Below, piece after piece: positions 44,048 through 52,800 of a stretch of 64,000 bases of DNA (positions within the stretch are counted from its first letter, which is position 1; each line of letters starts with the position of its first letter). The stretch spans positions 383,203 through 447,202 of the forward strand of contig NZ_BAAAYO010000014.1 of assembly GCF_039536325.1 (NCBI RefSeq), given 5' to 3'. The notes under the pieces were generated by a model. That model saw only the letters and a list, made by a program, of their open reading frames with translations. It made no database searches and was not told the DNA's origin. The DNA is from Paenibacillus_AB hodogayensis. GTDB lineage: Bacteria > Bacillota > Bacilli > Paenibacillales > NBRC-103111. The position numbers and the translations under genes were made by a program.

Positions 44048-44659
44048 ATGGCAAAGGAAAAGCGTGAGGAACAGCATGCTCCTTCCAGACGGCGCGGCAG
44101 TATTTTGGAGGATGCCATACTACAAGCTGCATGGGATGAACTTAACGATCATGGCTACGCCCGTATGTCCATGGAGGGAGTTGCCGCGCGGGCACAGACT
44201 AATAAAAATGCGTTATACCGTCGTTGGCCCAGCAAAGACAAACTTGTCATTGCCGCCTTGAGCCGCTTTGTGCCAAAACCTACCCTTGCTGCTACGGACA
44301 CGGGCGATCTACGCCAAGATATGCTTACTCTGCTCCTAAGCATCATGAAGCCGCTACAAATGATCGGAGCCGAAACGATACACGGTATCATGCTAGAAGG
44401 TTACGGAAAAGATCTTTTCTCTTCTTTACCGCAACACATGAATTCAGATAAAGAAAATAATCTGATGACGATTATAAGAACGATTTTAGAAAACGCGGAG
44501 AAACGCGGAGAGGTCAACCTGAAAACAATAAGTACCCGAGTCCTTTCCCTTCCGGTAGATTTGATTCGTTATGAATTTCTCACTACGCATGAGCCGCTGT
44601 CGGATCAGGCTATAGCGGAAATTGTTGACGATATTTTTCTACCGCTTGTCCGCGAATGA
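44048..44659 (+). CDS. TetR-family repressor of the DHA2 exporter
   Basis: Regulator of 203 residues. HTH at about 20-66: EDAILQAAWDELNDHGYARMSMEGVAARAQTNKNALYRRWPSKDKLVIAAL, where ALYRRWPSKxxLV is typical of AcrR-like proteins. The C-terminal domain (about 75-200) looks like the TetR_C_16-type. The ATG at 44048 has AAAGGA nine bases upstream; an ATG two codons earlier is too close. It diverges from the DHA2 gene, the normal place for its repressor. Confidence 0.9.
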   Translation: MAKEKREEQHAPSRRRGSILEDAILQAAWDELNDHGYARMSMEGVAARAQTNKNALYRRWPSKDKLVIAALSRFVPKPTLAATDTGDLRQDMLTLLLSIMKPLQMIGAETIHGIMLEGYGKDLFSSLPQHMNSDKENNLMTIIRTILENAEKRGEVNLKTISTRVLSLPVDLIRYEFLTTHEPLSDQAIAEIVDDIFLPLVRE

Positions 44660-44724
44660 CGAACCATGGGCAACATTCAATCAACACGGCAAGCGGGTTT
44701 CCGCTCCGAATAAAAACAAAAAGA

Positions 44725-44744
44725 CCCTCTCAGTGAAGAGAGGG
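44725..44744 (-). terminator. Rho-independent terminator (minus strand)
   Basis: CCCTCTC and GAGAGGG stem with a six-base loop, followed on the minus strand by TCTTTTTGTTTTT. It ends minus-strand transcription coming from the helicase operon. The surrounding gap (44660-45037) has no other intact gene. Confidence 0.8.
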
Positions 44745-44878
44745 CGATCCCACATTAACTTCTCATTCGTTTTTTCCGTTCCAAACTAATAGTGAACAGC
44801 ACTCCACATGTGTCGAATGGGCAGAGTCAACAATTAGATGGTAAAAAAAAATATAAACAATCACCAAATATTGTTATG

Positions 44879-45037
44879 TTAAATACTTAAGCTAATATAG
44901 GCCTCAAGCAGACTCTTTTTAATCTGGCAGTCTTTATTGAAATCATCTAAACTCAACATTCTACTCGGCATTCGGACCTGCAAATGTGCCCAGCCTTGCA
45001 TCGTCGAAGTCCTTGTAATGAATTCATAAATGATAAA
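44879..45037 (-). pseudogene. Open in-frame extension after helicase stop (relic)
   Basis: After the helicase TGA (45038-45040) the same frame stays open for 52 codons to a TAA. The encoded text is protein-like (ITRTSTMQGWAHLQVRMPSR, LSLDDFNKDCQIKKSLLEAY). No good ribosome site lies before its ATG codons. It is either a tail cut off by a nonsense change or a relic of a following gene. No family was recognised. Confidence 0.35.
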
Positions 45038-46927
45038 TCACGAAATCGCAGCCGAACTTTGGATGACCAATCGCCTTTGCAAATACGCCTTCAGATGGGG
45101 GTCTACACAGTAGATGTAGCATCCCTTCGTTCCCCTGGTCATTAATGTCCTGTAGGTGTTCCGTATAATTTGATCGGCCATTCGGAGCGCCTCGTCCTTA
45201 TCTTTCTTATACAAGCTCTTGAAGCCTGAAAGAGACTTATCCGTTTTCGCACGTTTGAACGGATCGGTAACGATGCGGTTATTTTCGAAATACATATCTT
45301 CACCAATAATGACACCGACATAATCGAACTCAAGCCCCTGCGAGGTATGTATGCAGCCGACTTGCTCGACGGATTCTGGGTCGATCGCCCAGGTAGTCGT
45401 ATTGCCAAGGTTCCAACTCATAAAAAATTGATACTGATCCAATTGGATATCGTGAACACCAGGGTTATTCTTCCCATCCGTCTTCCAATCCCAGCAGTAC
45501 CCGGCCAACAATCTTGCCTTGTTATTCATCTGATTCTTACTGAAGATCTCGTCTCGTAATTCATTCGGGTCATCATAGAGTCGAATTTCATAATCGAAAT
45601 CGAATCCATCCGCGTTTGCCGTTTCACGGATTTCCAATACGTCTTCTAGCCACGCCAGGTATCCATCGGATCCATTGCATCGGAATTGGGAAGCCAACGT
45701 CAACTCCGTAATATCCGCATCCATCTGTTCGGCATACCATCTAATCTGCTCTTTGCTACCAACATCGTGCATCGCGATCTTCTGATATTCGTCAATAAAA
45801 AATACAGAAAACCGAGCAGCACGGATGATCTCCATCGTTTGATTAATTCCTTTATTTTTGAACAGACCCGATTTTTCGTTTAATCGATGAGCTTCGTCAA
45901 CGACCAAGCAATCGAATTCATTAGGCAGCGCTTCATAGTAGACCCCCGATCCCTTAAACAAGTTATCAATGACCGATTTTTTTACGTTTTGCTGCAGCTG
46001 TTTCATGTATACCGCGCGAGGTGCACTGTTCTTGGTTACATATTGGCAGATTAGTTCTCGCGCCGTAAGCTCTACCAAAAGATTAATGCCGAGAACCGAC
46101 TTTCCTGTCCCCGGCCCTCCTTCGACGATCAAAACTTGTTTCTTGCCCGACTGAGCTTGCCGCGCCAATTTTATAGCTTCCTCATATACGACTTTCTGAT
46201 CGTCGATCATGATGAATTCCTGATTTCCTTGCAGCATACTGACAAGAGAATCCTGTAGCGACTTGGAGGGTTTAATTTTGCCGTGTTCAATGAGGTAAAG
46301 CGATTTAGTTCTATCGGTTTTTTTAATGTAGGTCGAAATAAATCCTCTTAACTTTAGAGCATCTCCCTTCGAGAAGACAGGGGCCTCCTGCAAATATCGA
46401 TCGTAGACAGGATGCAATAGAGGGTCATTATCGCTCTGTACATAGTTATGCAAATAAGCACAAGGATAAAGTTGGACCGCTTCGTTTTGTACTGCTTCGT
46501 TATAATCGCAAATCAGTTGCGCATAAGACCATGCCTGAAACGAAGGATGCGGCGTTCTCGTCTTTGTTCGGTTAAAAAACGTTTCAACGATACCGTCCGC
46601 GTCCTCAATCGCTTCAACGCTTGTCCACTGCTTAAGCTCGATAATGACAACGGAATATTGATCCATTTCGTTCAATCCCGTGATCATGAAGTCGATTCTT
46701 CTTGAGGAAGCCGGAACTTTATATTCGATCGCGATACCTACATCATCCGGAATTGTTGGAGTGTTTAATACTTTATAAAGGTAGTTCATGGAATTGTTCC
46801 ATGCATTTATCTCTCCTATCGAGACCCTACCGACTTTTTGCACAAACTTGTTATGTATCTTTACCGCTATACTGTCTTCGGTTACGTCGTTCATAAATTG
46901 TTGCTTAGTCGATTCATATATAATCAT
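45038..46927 (-). CDS. DUF2075 helicase with N-terminal PD-(D/E)XK-like nuclease domain
   Basis: Protein of 629 residues. The N-terminal domain has D79 (RRIDFMITG) and E97-L-K99 (VVIIELKQW), the PD-(D/E)XK nuclease pattern. The rest is a superfamily-1-type DUF2075 (Schlafen-3-like) helicase: Walker A GGPGTGKSV near 268, Walker B CLVVDEAHR, a glutamine-rich motif III area, HTSQGLEFDYVGVIIG, and TRGTKGCYIY as motif VI. Its start overlaps the end of the MazG-like gene by four bases, so they form one unit. This pairing beside Druantia suggests nucleic-acid defence (inference). Confidence 0.87.
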   Translation of the reverse strand: MIIYESTKQQFMNDVTEDSIAVKIHNKFVQKVGRVSIGEINAWNNSMNYLYKVLNTPTIPDDVGIAIEYKVPASSRRIDFMITGLNEMDQYSVVIIELKQWTSVEAIEDADGIVETFFNRTKTRTPHPSFQAWSYAQLICDYNEAVQNEAVQLYPCAYLHNYVQSDNDPLLHPVYDRYLQEAPVFSKGDALKLRGFISTYIKKTDRTKSLYLIEHGKIKPSKSLQDSLVSMLQGNQEFIMIDDQKVVYEEAIKLARQAQSGKKQVLIVEGGPGTGKSVLGINLLVELTARELICQYVTKNSAPRAVYMKQLQQNVKKSVIDNLFKGSGVYYEALPNEFDCLVVDEAHRLNEKSGLFKNKGINQTMEIIRAARFSVFFIDEYQKIAMHDVGSKEQIRWYAEQMDADITELTLASQFRCNGSDGYLAWLEDVLEIRETANADGFDFDYEIRLYDDPNELRDEIFSKNQMNNKARLLAGYCWDWKTDGKNNPGVHDIQLDQYQFFMSWNLGNTTTWAIDPESVEQVGCIHTSQGLEFDYVGVIIGEDMYFENNRIVTDPFKRAKTDKSLSGFKSLYKKDKDEALRMADQIIRNTYRTLMTRGTKGCYIYCVDPHLKAYLQRRLVIQSSAAIS

Positions 46928-47274
46928 GGCATTCTCCCATACTCATTCAATGCCGTGTACTTTTGCGAACTCCCTTTGGATTTAGCTATCGGATATTTCT
47001 CTGCGTTTTTGTTAATTTTCTGAAGGATTGCATCCATTACGTCTACATTTAAATCATACGCGAGCGTTAGCGTATAGATGAGAATGTCTGCAATTTCGTC
47101 CCGCATGTCGGAATAATTCTGATCTATGGCCTGTTGGCTATTTTTCCATTGGAAAAGCTCCAACAGTTCGCTCGACTCCAACGAAATAGAAAGAGCCAGA
47201 TCTTTAGGATCATGGAATTGTTTCCAATTTCTTTCATCTCGAAATTGAATGATTTTTTTTATAATTTCGTCCAT
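46924..47274 (-). CDS. MazG-like nucleotide pyrophosphohydrolase
   Basis: All-alpha NTP pyrophosphatase of 116 residues that hydrolyses (d)NTP to (d)NMP and PPi. The metal-binding motif is E33-SS-E36/LLE39-LFQW with D59-E60-IAD63, and the family helix LAYDLNVDVMDAI follows. Length fits the short dCTPase/MazG type. The ATG at 47274 has GGAGG five bases upstream. Its start lies inside the end of a degraded upstream frame, and its end overlaps the helicase start. Confidence 0.87.
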   Translation of the reverse strand: MDEIIKKIIQFRDERNWKQFHDPKDLALSISLESSELLELFQWKNSQQAIDQNYSDMRDEIADILIYTLTLAYDLNVDVMDAILQKINKNAEKYPIAKSKGSSQKYTALNEYGRMP

Positions 47275-47531
47275 GTGTACCTCCGCCATGTCGATTCAAT
47301 CTCAATCCCCAACACTTGCTCTGCAAGATCTACAAGCTCGTTCTCTTGTAATTCGACACTATGAATGGCAATCCTCCAATTTGTACCCTTATAGAGGAAT
47401 TGGAGCACTTCGAAGTAGATGCTTTAAAAATCATTTAAGGTTGGTTCAACCATTTGCATGCCACATCTGCTATTAGAGCGGATCAGATATATAAGTTTTC
47501 AAATCGAATTGTCATTAAAAAGTTCGGTCAT
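47259..47531 (-). pseudogene. Degraded gene upstream of the pyrophosphohydrolase
   Basis: One minus-strand frame from ATG 47531 to TAA 47259 reads as protein (MTELFNDNSI, LIYLIRSNSRCGMQMVEPTL, then YKGTNWRIAIHSVELQENEL and VDLAEQVLGIEIESTW) but has two in-frame stops. It ends across the MazG-like start codon, as a coupled upstream gene would. Probably a decayed partner of the helicase/pyrophosphohydrolase pair. The family was not recognised. Confidence 0.4.
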
Positions 47532-47559
47532 TTAAAACCTGCGATTTTCACAAATGTCA

Positions 47560-47718
47560 CTAAAAATTTACGTATTTGCTTAACGATTGAATTACAGGCA
47601 CATCCTCATAAAAAGGATGGTCGTAGCTTACCAGCAAATTGGCTTTCCCTATTTGGGCATACGGGGAATGTACTGGATAAGGTAAATATTCGATTCTCAA
47701 GGCGTACTGAGGATTCAT
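47560..47718 (-). CDS. Small ORF or gene fragment, unknown
   Basis: 52 codons starting MNPQYALRIEYLPYPVHSPY with GGGAGG eight bases before the ATG; the sequence looks coding (KANLLVSYDHPFYEDVPVIQ). It lies between the Druantia terminator and the degraded frame at 47.5 kb and may be its 5' part. No family was recognised. Confidence 0.35.
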   Translation of the reverse strand: MNPQYALRIEYLPYPVHSPYAQIGKANLLVSYDHPFYEDVPVIQSLSKYVNF

Positions 47719-47777
47719 TCCCTCTGCCTCCCGTTTCAAATTCGGGGTCAAATCGGCCCCCCGAATCTATTGACTTC

Positions 47778-47818
47778 AAAAAATAAAAAGCTGACCCAGG
47801 AGTCTCCCTAAATCAGCT
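47778..47818 (-). terminator. Rho-independent terminator of the Druantia operon
   Basis: AGCTGA and TCAGCT arms with an inner AGG/CCT pairing. On the minus strand it is followed by TTTTTATTTTTTG. It lies nine bases after the druA stop and closes the five-gene operon. Confidence 0.75.
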
Positions 47819-47826
47819 ACAAATCT

Positions 47827-49731
47827 TTAATTACCGTTCAATTTATTACCCAATAAAAAGTTGTCAATATTAAAGTAACTTAATTGTTGTATTACCCTAT
47901 GATTTTCAATCCTCATCGATAACCAGCGTTCTCTCCAAAATCCACAAATTTCCTCAGTCGTCTGAACCGGAGTATTTTGCCATAAGTAATAATCTGGCCT
48001 ATCCTCTTCGCCTCGCAAGTACTCATACGCATTCTCAGCTAACTTGATGCCATATACGATTCTTTTAAAACTGTGATTAAGCAAATGTTCGGACGGGAGT
48101 CCTAGCGCATCTAACCCTGCCCGTATCAAACGCATTCTAGGGCTAGTTCCTTCCCCGAAAGTATTACTTACTATACGTCTCCCATGTATTTTTGTAGTTA
48201 ATTCAGAAAATGACTCAACTGTTTCATCAGAAATATATACGGTACCAAAACCTTTAGTGAGTCCTAATGATTGATACCCAATCTTATTTGGAGGCTCGCT
48301 ACTATTGATAGCATGGGATGGAATATATAGTCTGTTGTATTGACTACTTCCGGACTCGTAAAGACTTGTTGTTCCTAGAAAAACTAACTGAGCAGGTTTG
48401 ATAACAGGCTCACCTTTCATTGCTGAAGCAATTACTGACACCTGATTTCTATATTTTTCTTCGTAAGCTCGGATGATTTGAGGGCTCATCATCAACAATG
48501 CAGTCAGTTTACCTCCCAACAAAAAGTTGTATGGTGGTACCGCGCCGCAAACGATAATATCCATCATATTCGCGCCAACTTTTTCTTTTTTATTCGACTG
48601 TAGCGCTACAGATAAAGCTGATCGTCCACGTGAAGTTTGTACAAGCTGTTGCAACGACTCTTGGGGTTCATTTAAATTTAAATGATTAAAAAAGTCCTGT
48701 GCCTTGAATAACTTAAGAAGCGTCTTAGCCCGTTTTTTCTTATAAAACAAACCACGACAAACATTATCCCAATCAGCATTATTAATATTTGAAGTAATTT
48801 TAGGAGCTTCTGCAACCGTATCACTTTCACTTTCCAAAAACTCATTTAGATCATTTATATACTCATTAACATTCAAGAGATTTATATCTTCATTTATTAA
48901 ATCTCGTGACTGAATTTCTAATATTGATCTTTCAATGGAGTGCGATAAGCCATTTACTACTTGTTGAGCAGAAAGTTCGTCCATGTTTTGAAGACGTTCC
49001 CGCAAGCTTTCGATGGTCCATCCTATTTCGTTATCGCGGCAAGTTATCTGTACGATACTGCTGCCGAGAGCAGCAATACCTATAACTGGATGATACTCCT
49101 GTGCAGAATCTCTCACTAAAACAAAAATGTTTCTCCCTGGTGTAGGCTTATGAGGTAATGTCCATGTTAATCGGAAATATCTCCAAATATCTAGAAGCCT
49201 ATATCCGGTATGCTCATCCCGATCAGTACTACTCTGTACAATTTGTAAGTAGGGTCTTATTGCATCCCCCTTTTGTTCTTGAATAGTACTTAGAAGTCGA
49301 TTAACAGGTGCAGTTAAACTCTTTATAGACACCACTTTCCCCTTATATTTTTTGTATCTTTCCATTCTAAATATAAACTTTTTAAATGAATCACTCTCTA
49401 ATTGCTTGTTTCTTTCATAGAATAATGCCTCTCTAAACCACTGCTTTTTTTCCATATTTTCTGGTGTTTCAGGATGATGAATGCTCACTGTTTTGTCTTC
49501 AATTTTCAAGTCCCATCCCTGTAGAAATAAATCTCTTAACAACAGCAATAAGCTTCGGAACTTAATGCTATCTAGAATTTCATTATCCTGCTCTGAAATT
49601 ATATTTGTGATCCAATGAGCCCTTTCCTCCCCCTCAGGGATGTCTAGAGCCTGTTTTAATATTTCATTTAGCTTCTTCAAGTTTTCTTCAGATAGAGAAG
49701 GCTGTAATATGGTTTTTCTATTAATCATCAA
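47827..49731 (-). CDS. druA: Druantia protein DruA (DUF4338)
   Basis: Protein of 634 residues. The DUF4338 core is visible in HPVIGIAALGSSIVQITCRD and NEIGWTIESL (about 215-245) and in CGAVPPYNFLLGGKLTALLMMS (about 400-420), followed by RNQVSVIASAMKG. DUF4338 proteins define DruA of the Druantia anti-phage system, whose biochemistry is not settled. This copy is longer than the core family because of N- and C-terminal extensions. It is transcribed last, after the druE helicase, whereas in the described type I locus druA comes first. A terminator follows directly. Confidence 0.82.
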   Translation of the reverse strand: MMINRKTILQPSLSEENLKKLNEILKQALDIPEGEERAHWITNIISEQDNEILDSIKFRSLLLLLRDLFLQGWDLKIEDKTVSIHHPETPENMEKKQWFREALFYERNKQLESDSFKKFIFRMERYKKYKGKVVSIKSLTAPVNRLLSTIQEQKGDAIRPYLQIVQSSTDRDEHTGYRLLDIWRYFRLTWTLPHKPTPGRNIFVLVRDSAQEYHPVIGIAALGSSIVQITCRDNEIGWTIESLRERLQNMDELSAQQVVNGLSHSIERSILEIQSRDLINEDINLLNVNEYINDLNEFLESESDTVAEAPKITSNINNADWDNVCRGLFYKKKRAKTLLKLFKAQDFFNHLNLNEPQESLQQLVQTSRGRSALSVALQSNKKEKVGANMMDIIVCGAVPPYNFLLGGKLTALLMMSPQIIRAYEEKYRNQVSVIASAMKGEPVIKPAQLVFLGTTSLYESGSSQYNRLYIPSHAINSSEPPNKIGYQSLGLTKGFGTVYISDETVESFSELTTKIHGRRIVSNTFGEGTSPRMRLIRAGLDALGLPSEHLLNHSFKRIVYGIKLAENAYEYLRGEEDRPDYYLWQNTPVQTTEEICGFWRERWLSMRIENHRVIQQLSYFNIDNFLLGNKLNGN

Positions 49732-49801
49732 CTCTCACCTAACCGCCTAAAATAAAAATGTTACCTCCCACCTTTCGGAGGTAACATTTTTATAAGCAAA
49801 A

Positions 49802-52800
49802 TTAACTTTTTTCAATTTTCTCTTTAAACTGCTTGTAGACCAAGGACAAGTTTCTTCCTATTAGATATTCATTAACCAATAATAACTGAGCTTCAGTATA
49901 ATGTCTTGCGAGAGGATGGAGTTTTTCTATATGGTTTTTATCAATTAGACTTGGAGCTACACCAAGAGCGATTTGACGATTTTGAGAGCTTATGACCCAT
50001 GGCACCTGAATTCCATTATAACTCACACTATCTTTACATGTGTAGCCTTCCAATTCTAAAATTCTAACCAATGGCTCAAGAACTTTTCTTTGTCGATCAA
50101 TTTCCAAAATATTGGGTACCGTAGAATGAACCATGTATCTCAACAAACTTGCGCCTAAATGACGATCCAAATGAATATGCCAGTACCTATTTTGATAATG
50201 CCGAATACAATCCGTACAAGAACGGTCACACTCTTGATGACAATTTTCTAATAGAACCAAGGCTTTATTTAGGATCATTGGCAACTTGTGAGCTGCTTGT
50301 TCTGCATATCCCGCACCACCTGCGAGGGAATCAAACATGTAAATATCCGCTCTTAATGGATCATCTGGATTTAATTTCACAAGTCTAAAGCCAACTTTGA
50401 ACTCCGCGGGATCGATATCTAATTCTCTACTAGCTGATAATAACAAGGCTTCAGAAACTGTCCGCAGGGCGTCATTAATGATATGGTTGTCAAGATTAAG
50501 ATTTACTGAACTGATAAGTGGTTCTTCTATATTTAAACGCAATAGCAACAAATCACTTTTAAAGTCGTGTCCTAAAAATACGTTTTGAAATAAACCCTGA
50601 CATTTGGACGGCACCTGAACACCATAAACAGGTTCCACTTGATAGGGGCGATCATGAGAAACGTTAGGAGACTTTTTGTCTTCTGGATCAACAACCTTTG
50701 CTGCTCCGCACGACTCGCATACATAAAATCCAGCGTTGCTCTCATCATTGCCCTTATTAATTGTAACGAGCCATTGATCCTTCGCCTGAACAGAAATCAA
50801 CTTTTCACCAATTCTTGTCCATCCCCCAATGTCATCCTCAGATAACGGAAGAGGGAATTGCGCGGTTGTAGCATACGTCAGTTCTTGTTCATCATCACCT
50901 TCTATGATAGCTGCTCCCTTTTCAGGAAGAAATACTTCGGGTATTAAAAGTTTTCCTGAATCAAGTGTACCTGCACAAACAGGACATGGATCTTTATCAC
51001 TTAATTTTTCAGCCTCATCTATGTCACGAACAAATGTACATCTCCTACAGGACACATATTTTCTAAAATTAGATTTCGCTTGGAAAAGCTTTTCTGCTCG
51101 ATTGATATCCGTAACTCTTGCTGCATTTGCTACAATCCCACCTGATCGATACGTCGTTTTGTCAATAACCACTAACCTTCCAGGCGCATATTCACTCAAT
51201 GCCTGATCAATAGATTGCTGTGGCAATTCTTTGGTAATTATCTTGAAACTATTTTTCCCTTTCTCTTTCTTTACCTCGATTGGAAAACTGCAAAGACTCG
51301 TTGGAAATGCATAACTCGGTAAAAAACCTTCATCAAATAAATAACTAAGAAGTTCATTTCTATTGGTACCTAGATCAAATTCATCTTCATCATCTTCTTC
51401 AGTAGTCTCGTCATTATTTATGTTACTTGATAAAACTGATTCCAGTTTCGACAACAATTCTTCTATGAAGTCGTGCACACATTTAATTTTGTCAGTTGCT
51501 ATGTTTTCTGGCAACCACTCAATAATACGGTCAACCAGAGTTTTATTCTCGTAAATACCCTGTTTAATCCATTCGATAAATTTGGATTTGTTGAATTGGC
51601 TATCTGAATCCATGTCGAAAAAGTCTGCGACAGAACCAAGAGCAGCAAATAATGTCTTATCCTCATCTATTTTCACTTCGCTTCTATTAATCATTTCATG
51701 AAAAAAGGTTTGAAACATAAATGCAAACACATGCCTTTTGGCAATCTTAGTATTATTCACTTTAATCATTGGTAATCGAGGAGAACCCGATACAATTTTC
51801 TCTGGATTTTGAAAATAGAAACTATCATGCGGCGCTCCTTCAGCATAAGTAATAACTGTAGACAGTGACGAGCCTCGTCGCCCTGCTCTCCCTGCTCTCT
51901 GTTGGTAATTTTCACGTTGAGGCGGGACATTTCTTAGTCCAACAGCAACTAAAGAGCCTATGTCAATTCCAACTTCCATTGTAGTGGTACAACTCAGCAC
52001 ATCTACTGAACCTTCTACTAATTCATCTTGTTCTAGTTTTACATCTTGAAAACGCAACTCATATATTTCGTTCGAGGCAAAAATTTCACCTGCATCTTTA
52101 TGTGATAGCTGTGCTGTGTGCTCTTCAGCAGTTACGTATTTAGGGCTGCTTTCATTGCGTATAGACTGCACGACTGGAGTACGTAGAAATCCCTTTCGTG
52201 CCTGCACGTAGTCATGGGTGTCAGGATCAAGAATGATGATATCCTTGTCGCCACAGTTAACACAGTAATTCCCCAGTTTAACAGGAGATATAAAGGTGCA
52301 ACTGTTACATTTGTACCAATTTGAATCGATGTCAATCTTTAATACAACATCATTACTGTCTATAACATAGGCATCGCCAACCTTATGACACAGTCTCTTA
52401 CGCAAAATTTCTTGAATACTCTTTACTTCTTCTGGGGTACATCTAAAATATTCTTCTAAGATAAACCTTTGTTCTTCTCCAATCTTCCCTGAACTTGTCC
52501 ATGAACTTTGCGGGTATCCGGCCGCTTTTCGCCTTATAGATGCAGATATTTTTGTCTCTAATTCAAAAGCAAAATCCTCTAAAATATCTTCAATATAATA
52601 GTTAGTTAAAGCTTCTATATGGGAAGCATCTAGTTTATCCGTAATTACCGATACTTCTTTACTTATCTTTTGTACCATTAGATTAGTAGGTACAAGATAT
52701 CCAACCATCGCAGCCCTTAACGAATATTCTTTATTACACAATTGTCGCAGGACTGCTTTATAGTAACTGGAAGAAGGTCTGCACTCCCATTGCTGTTCTG

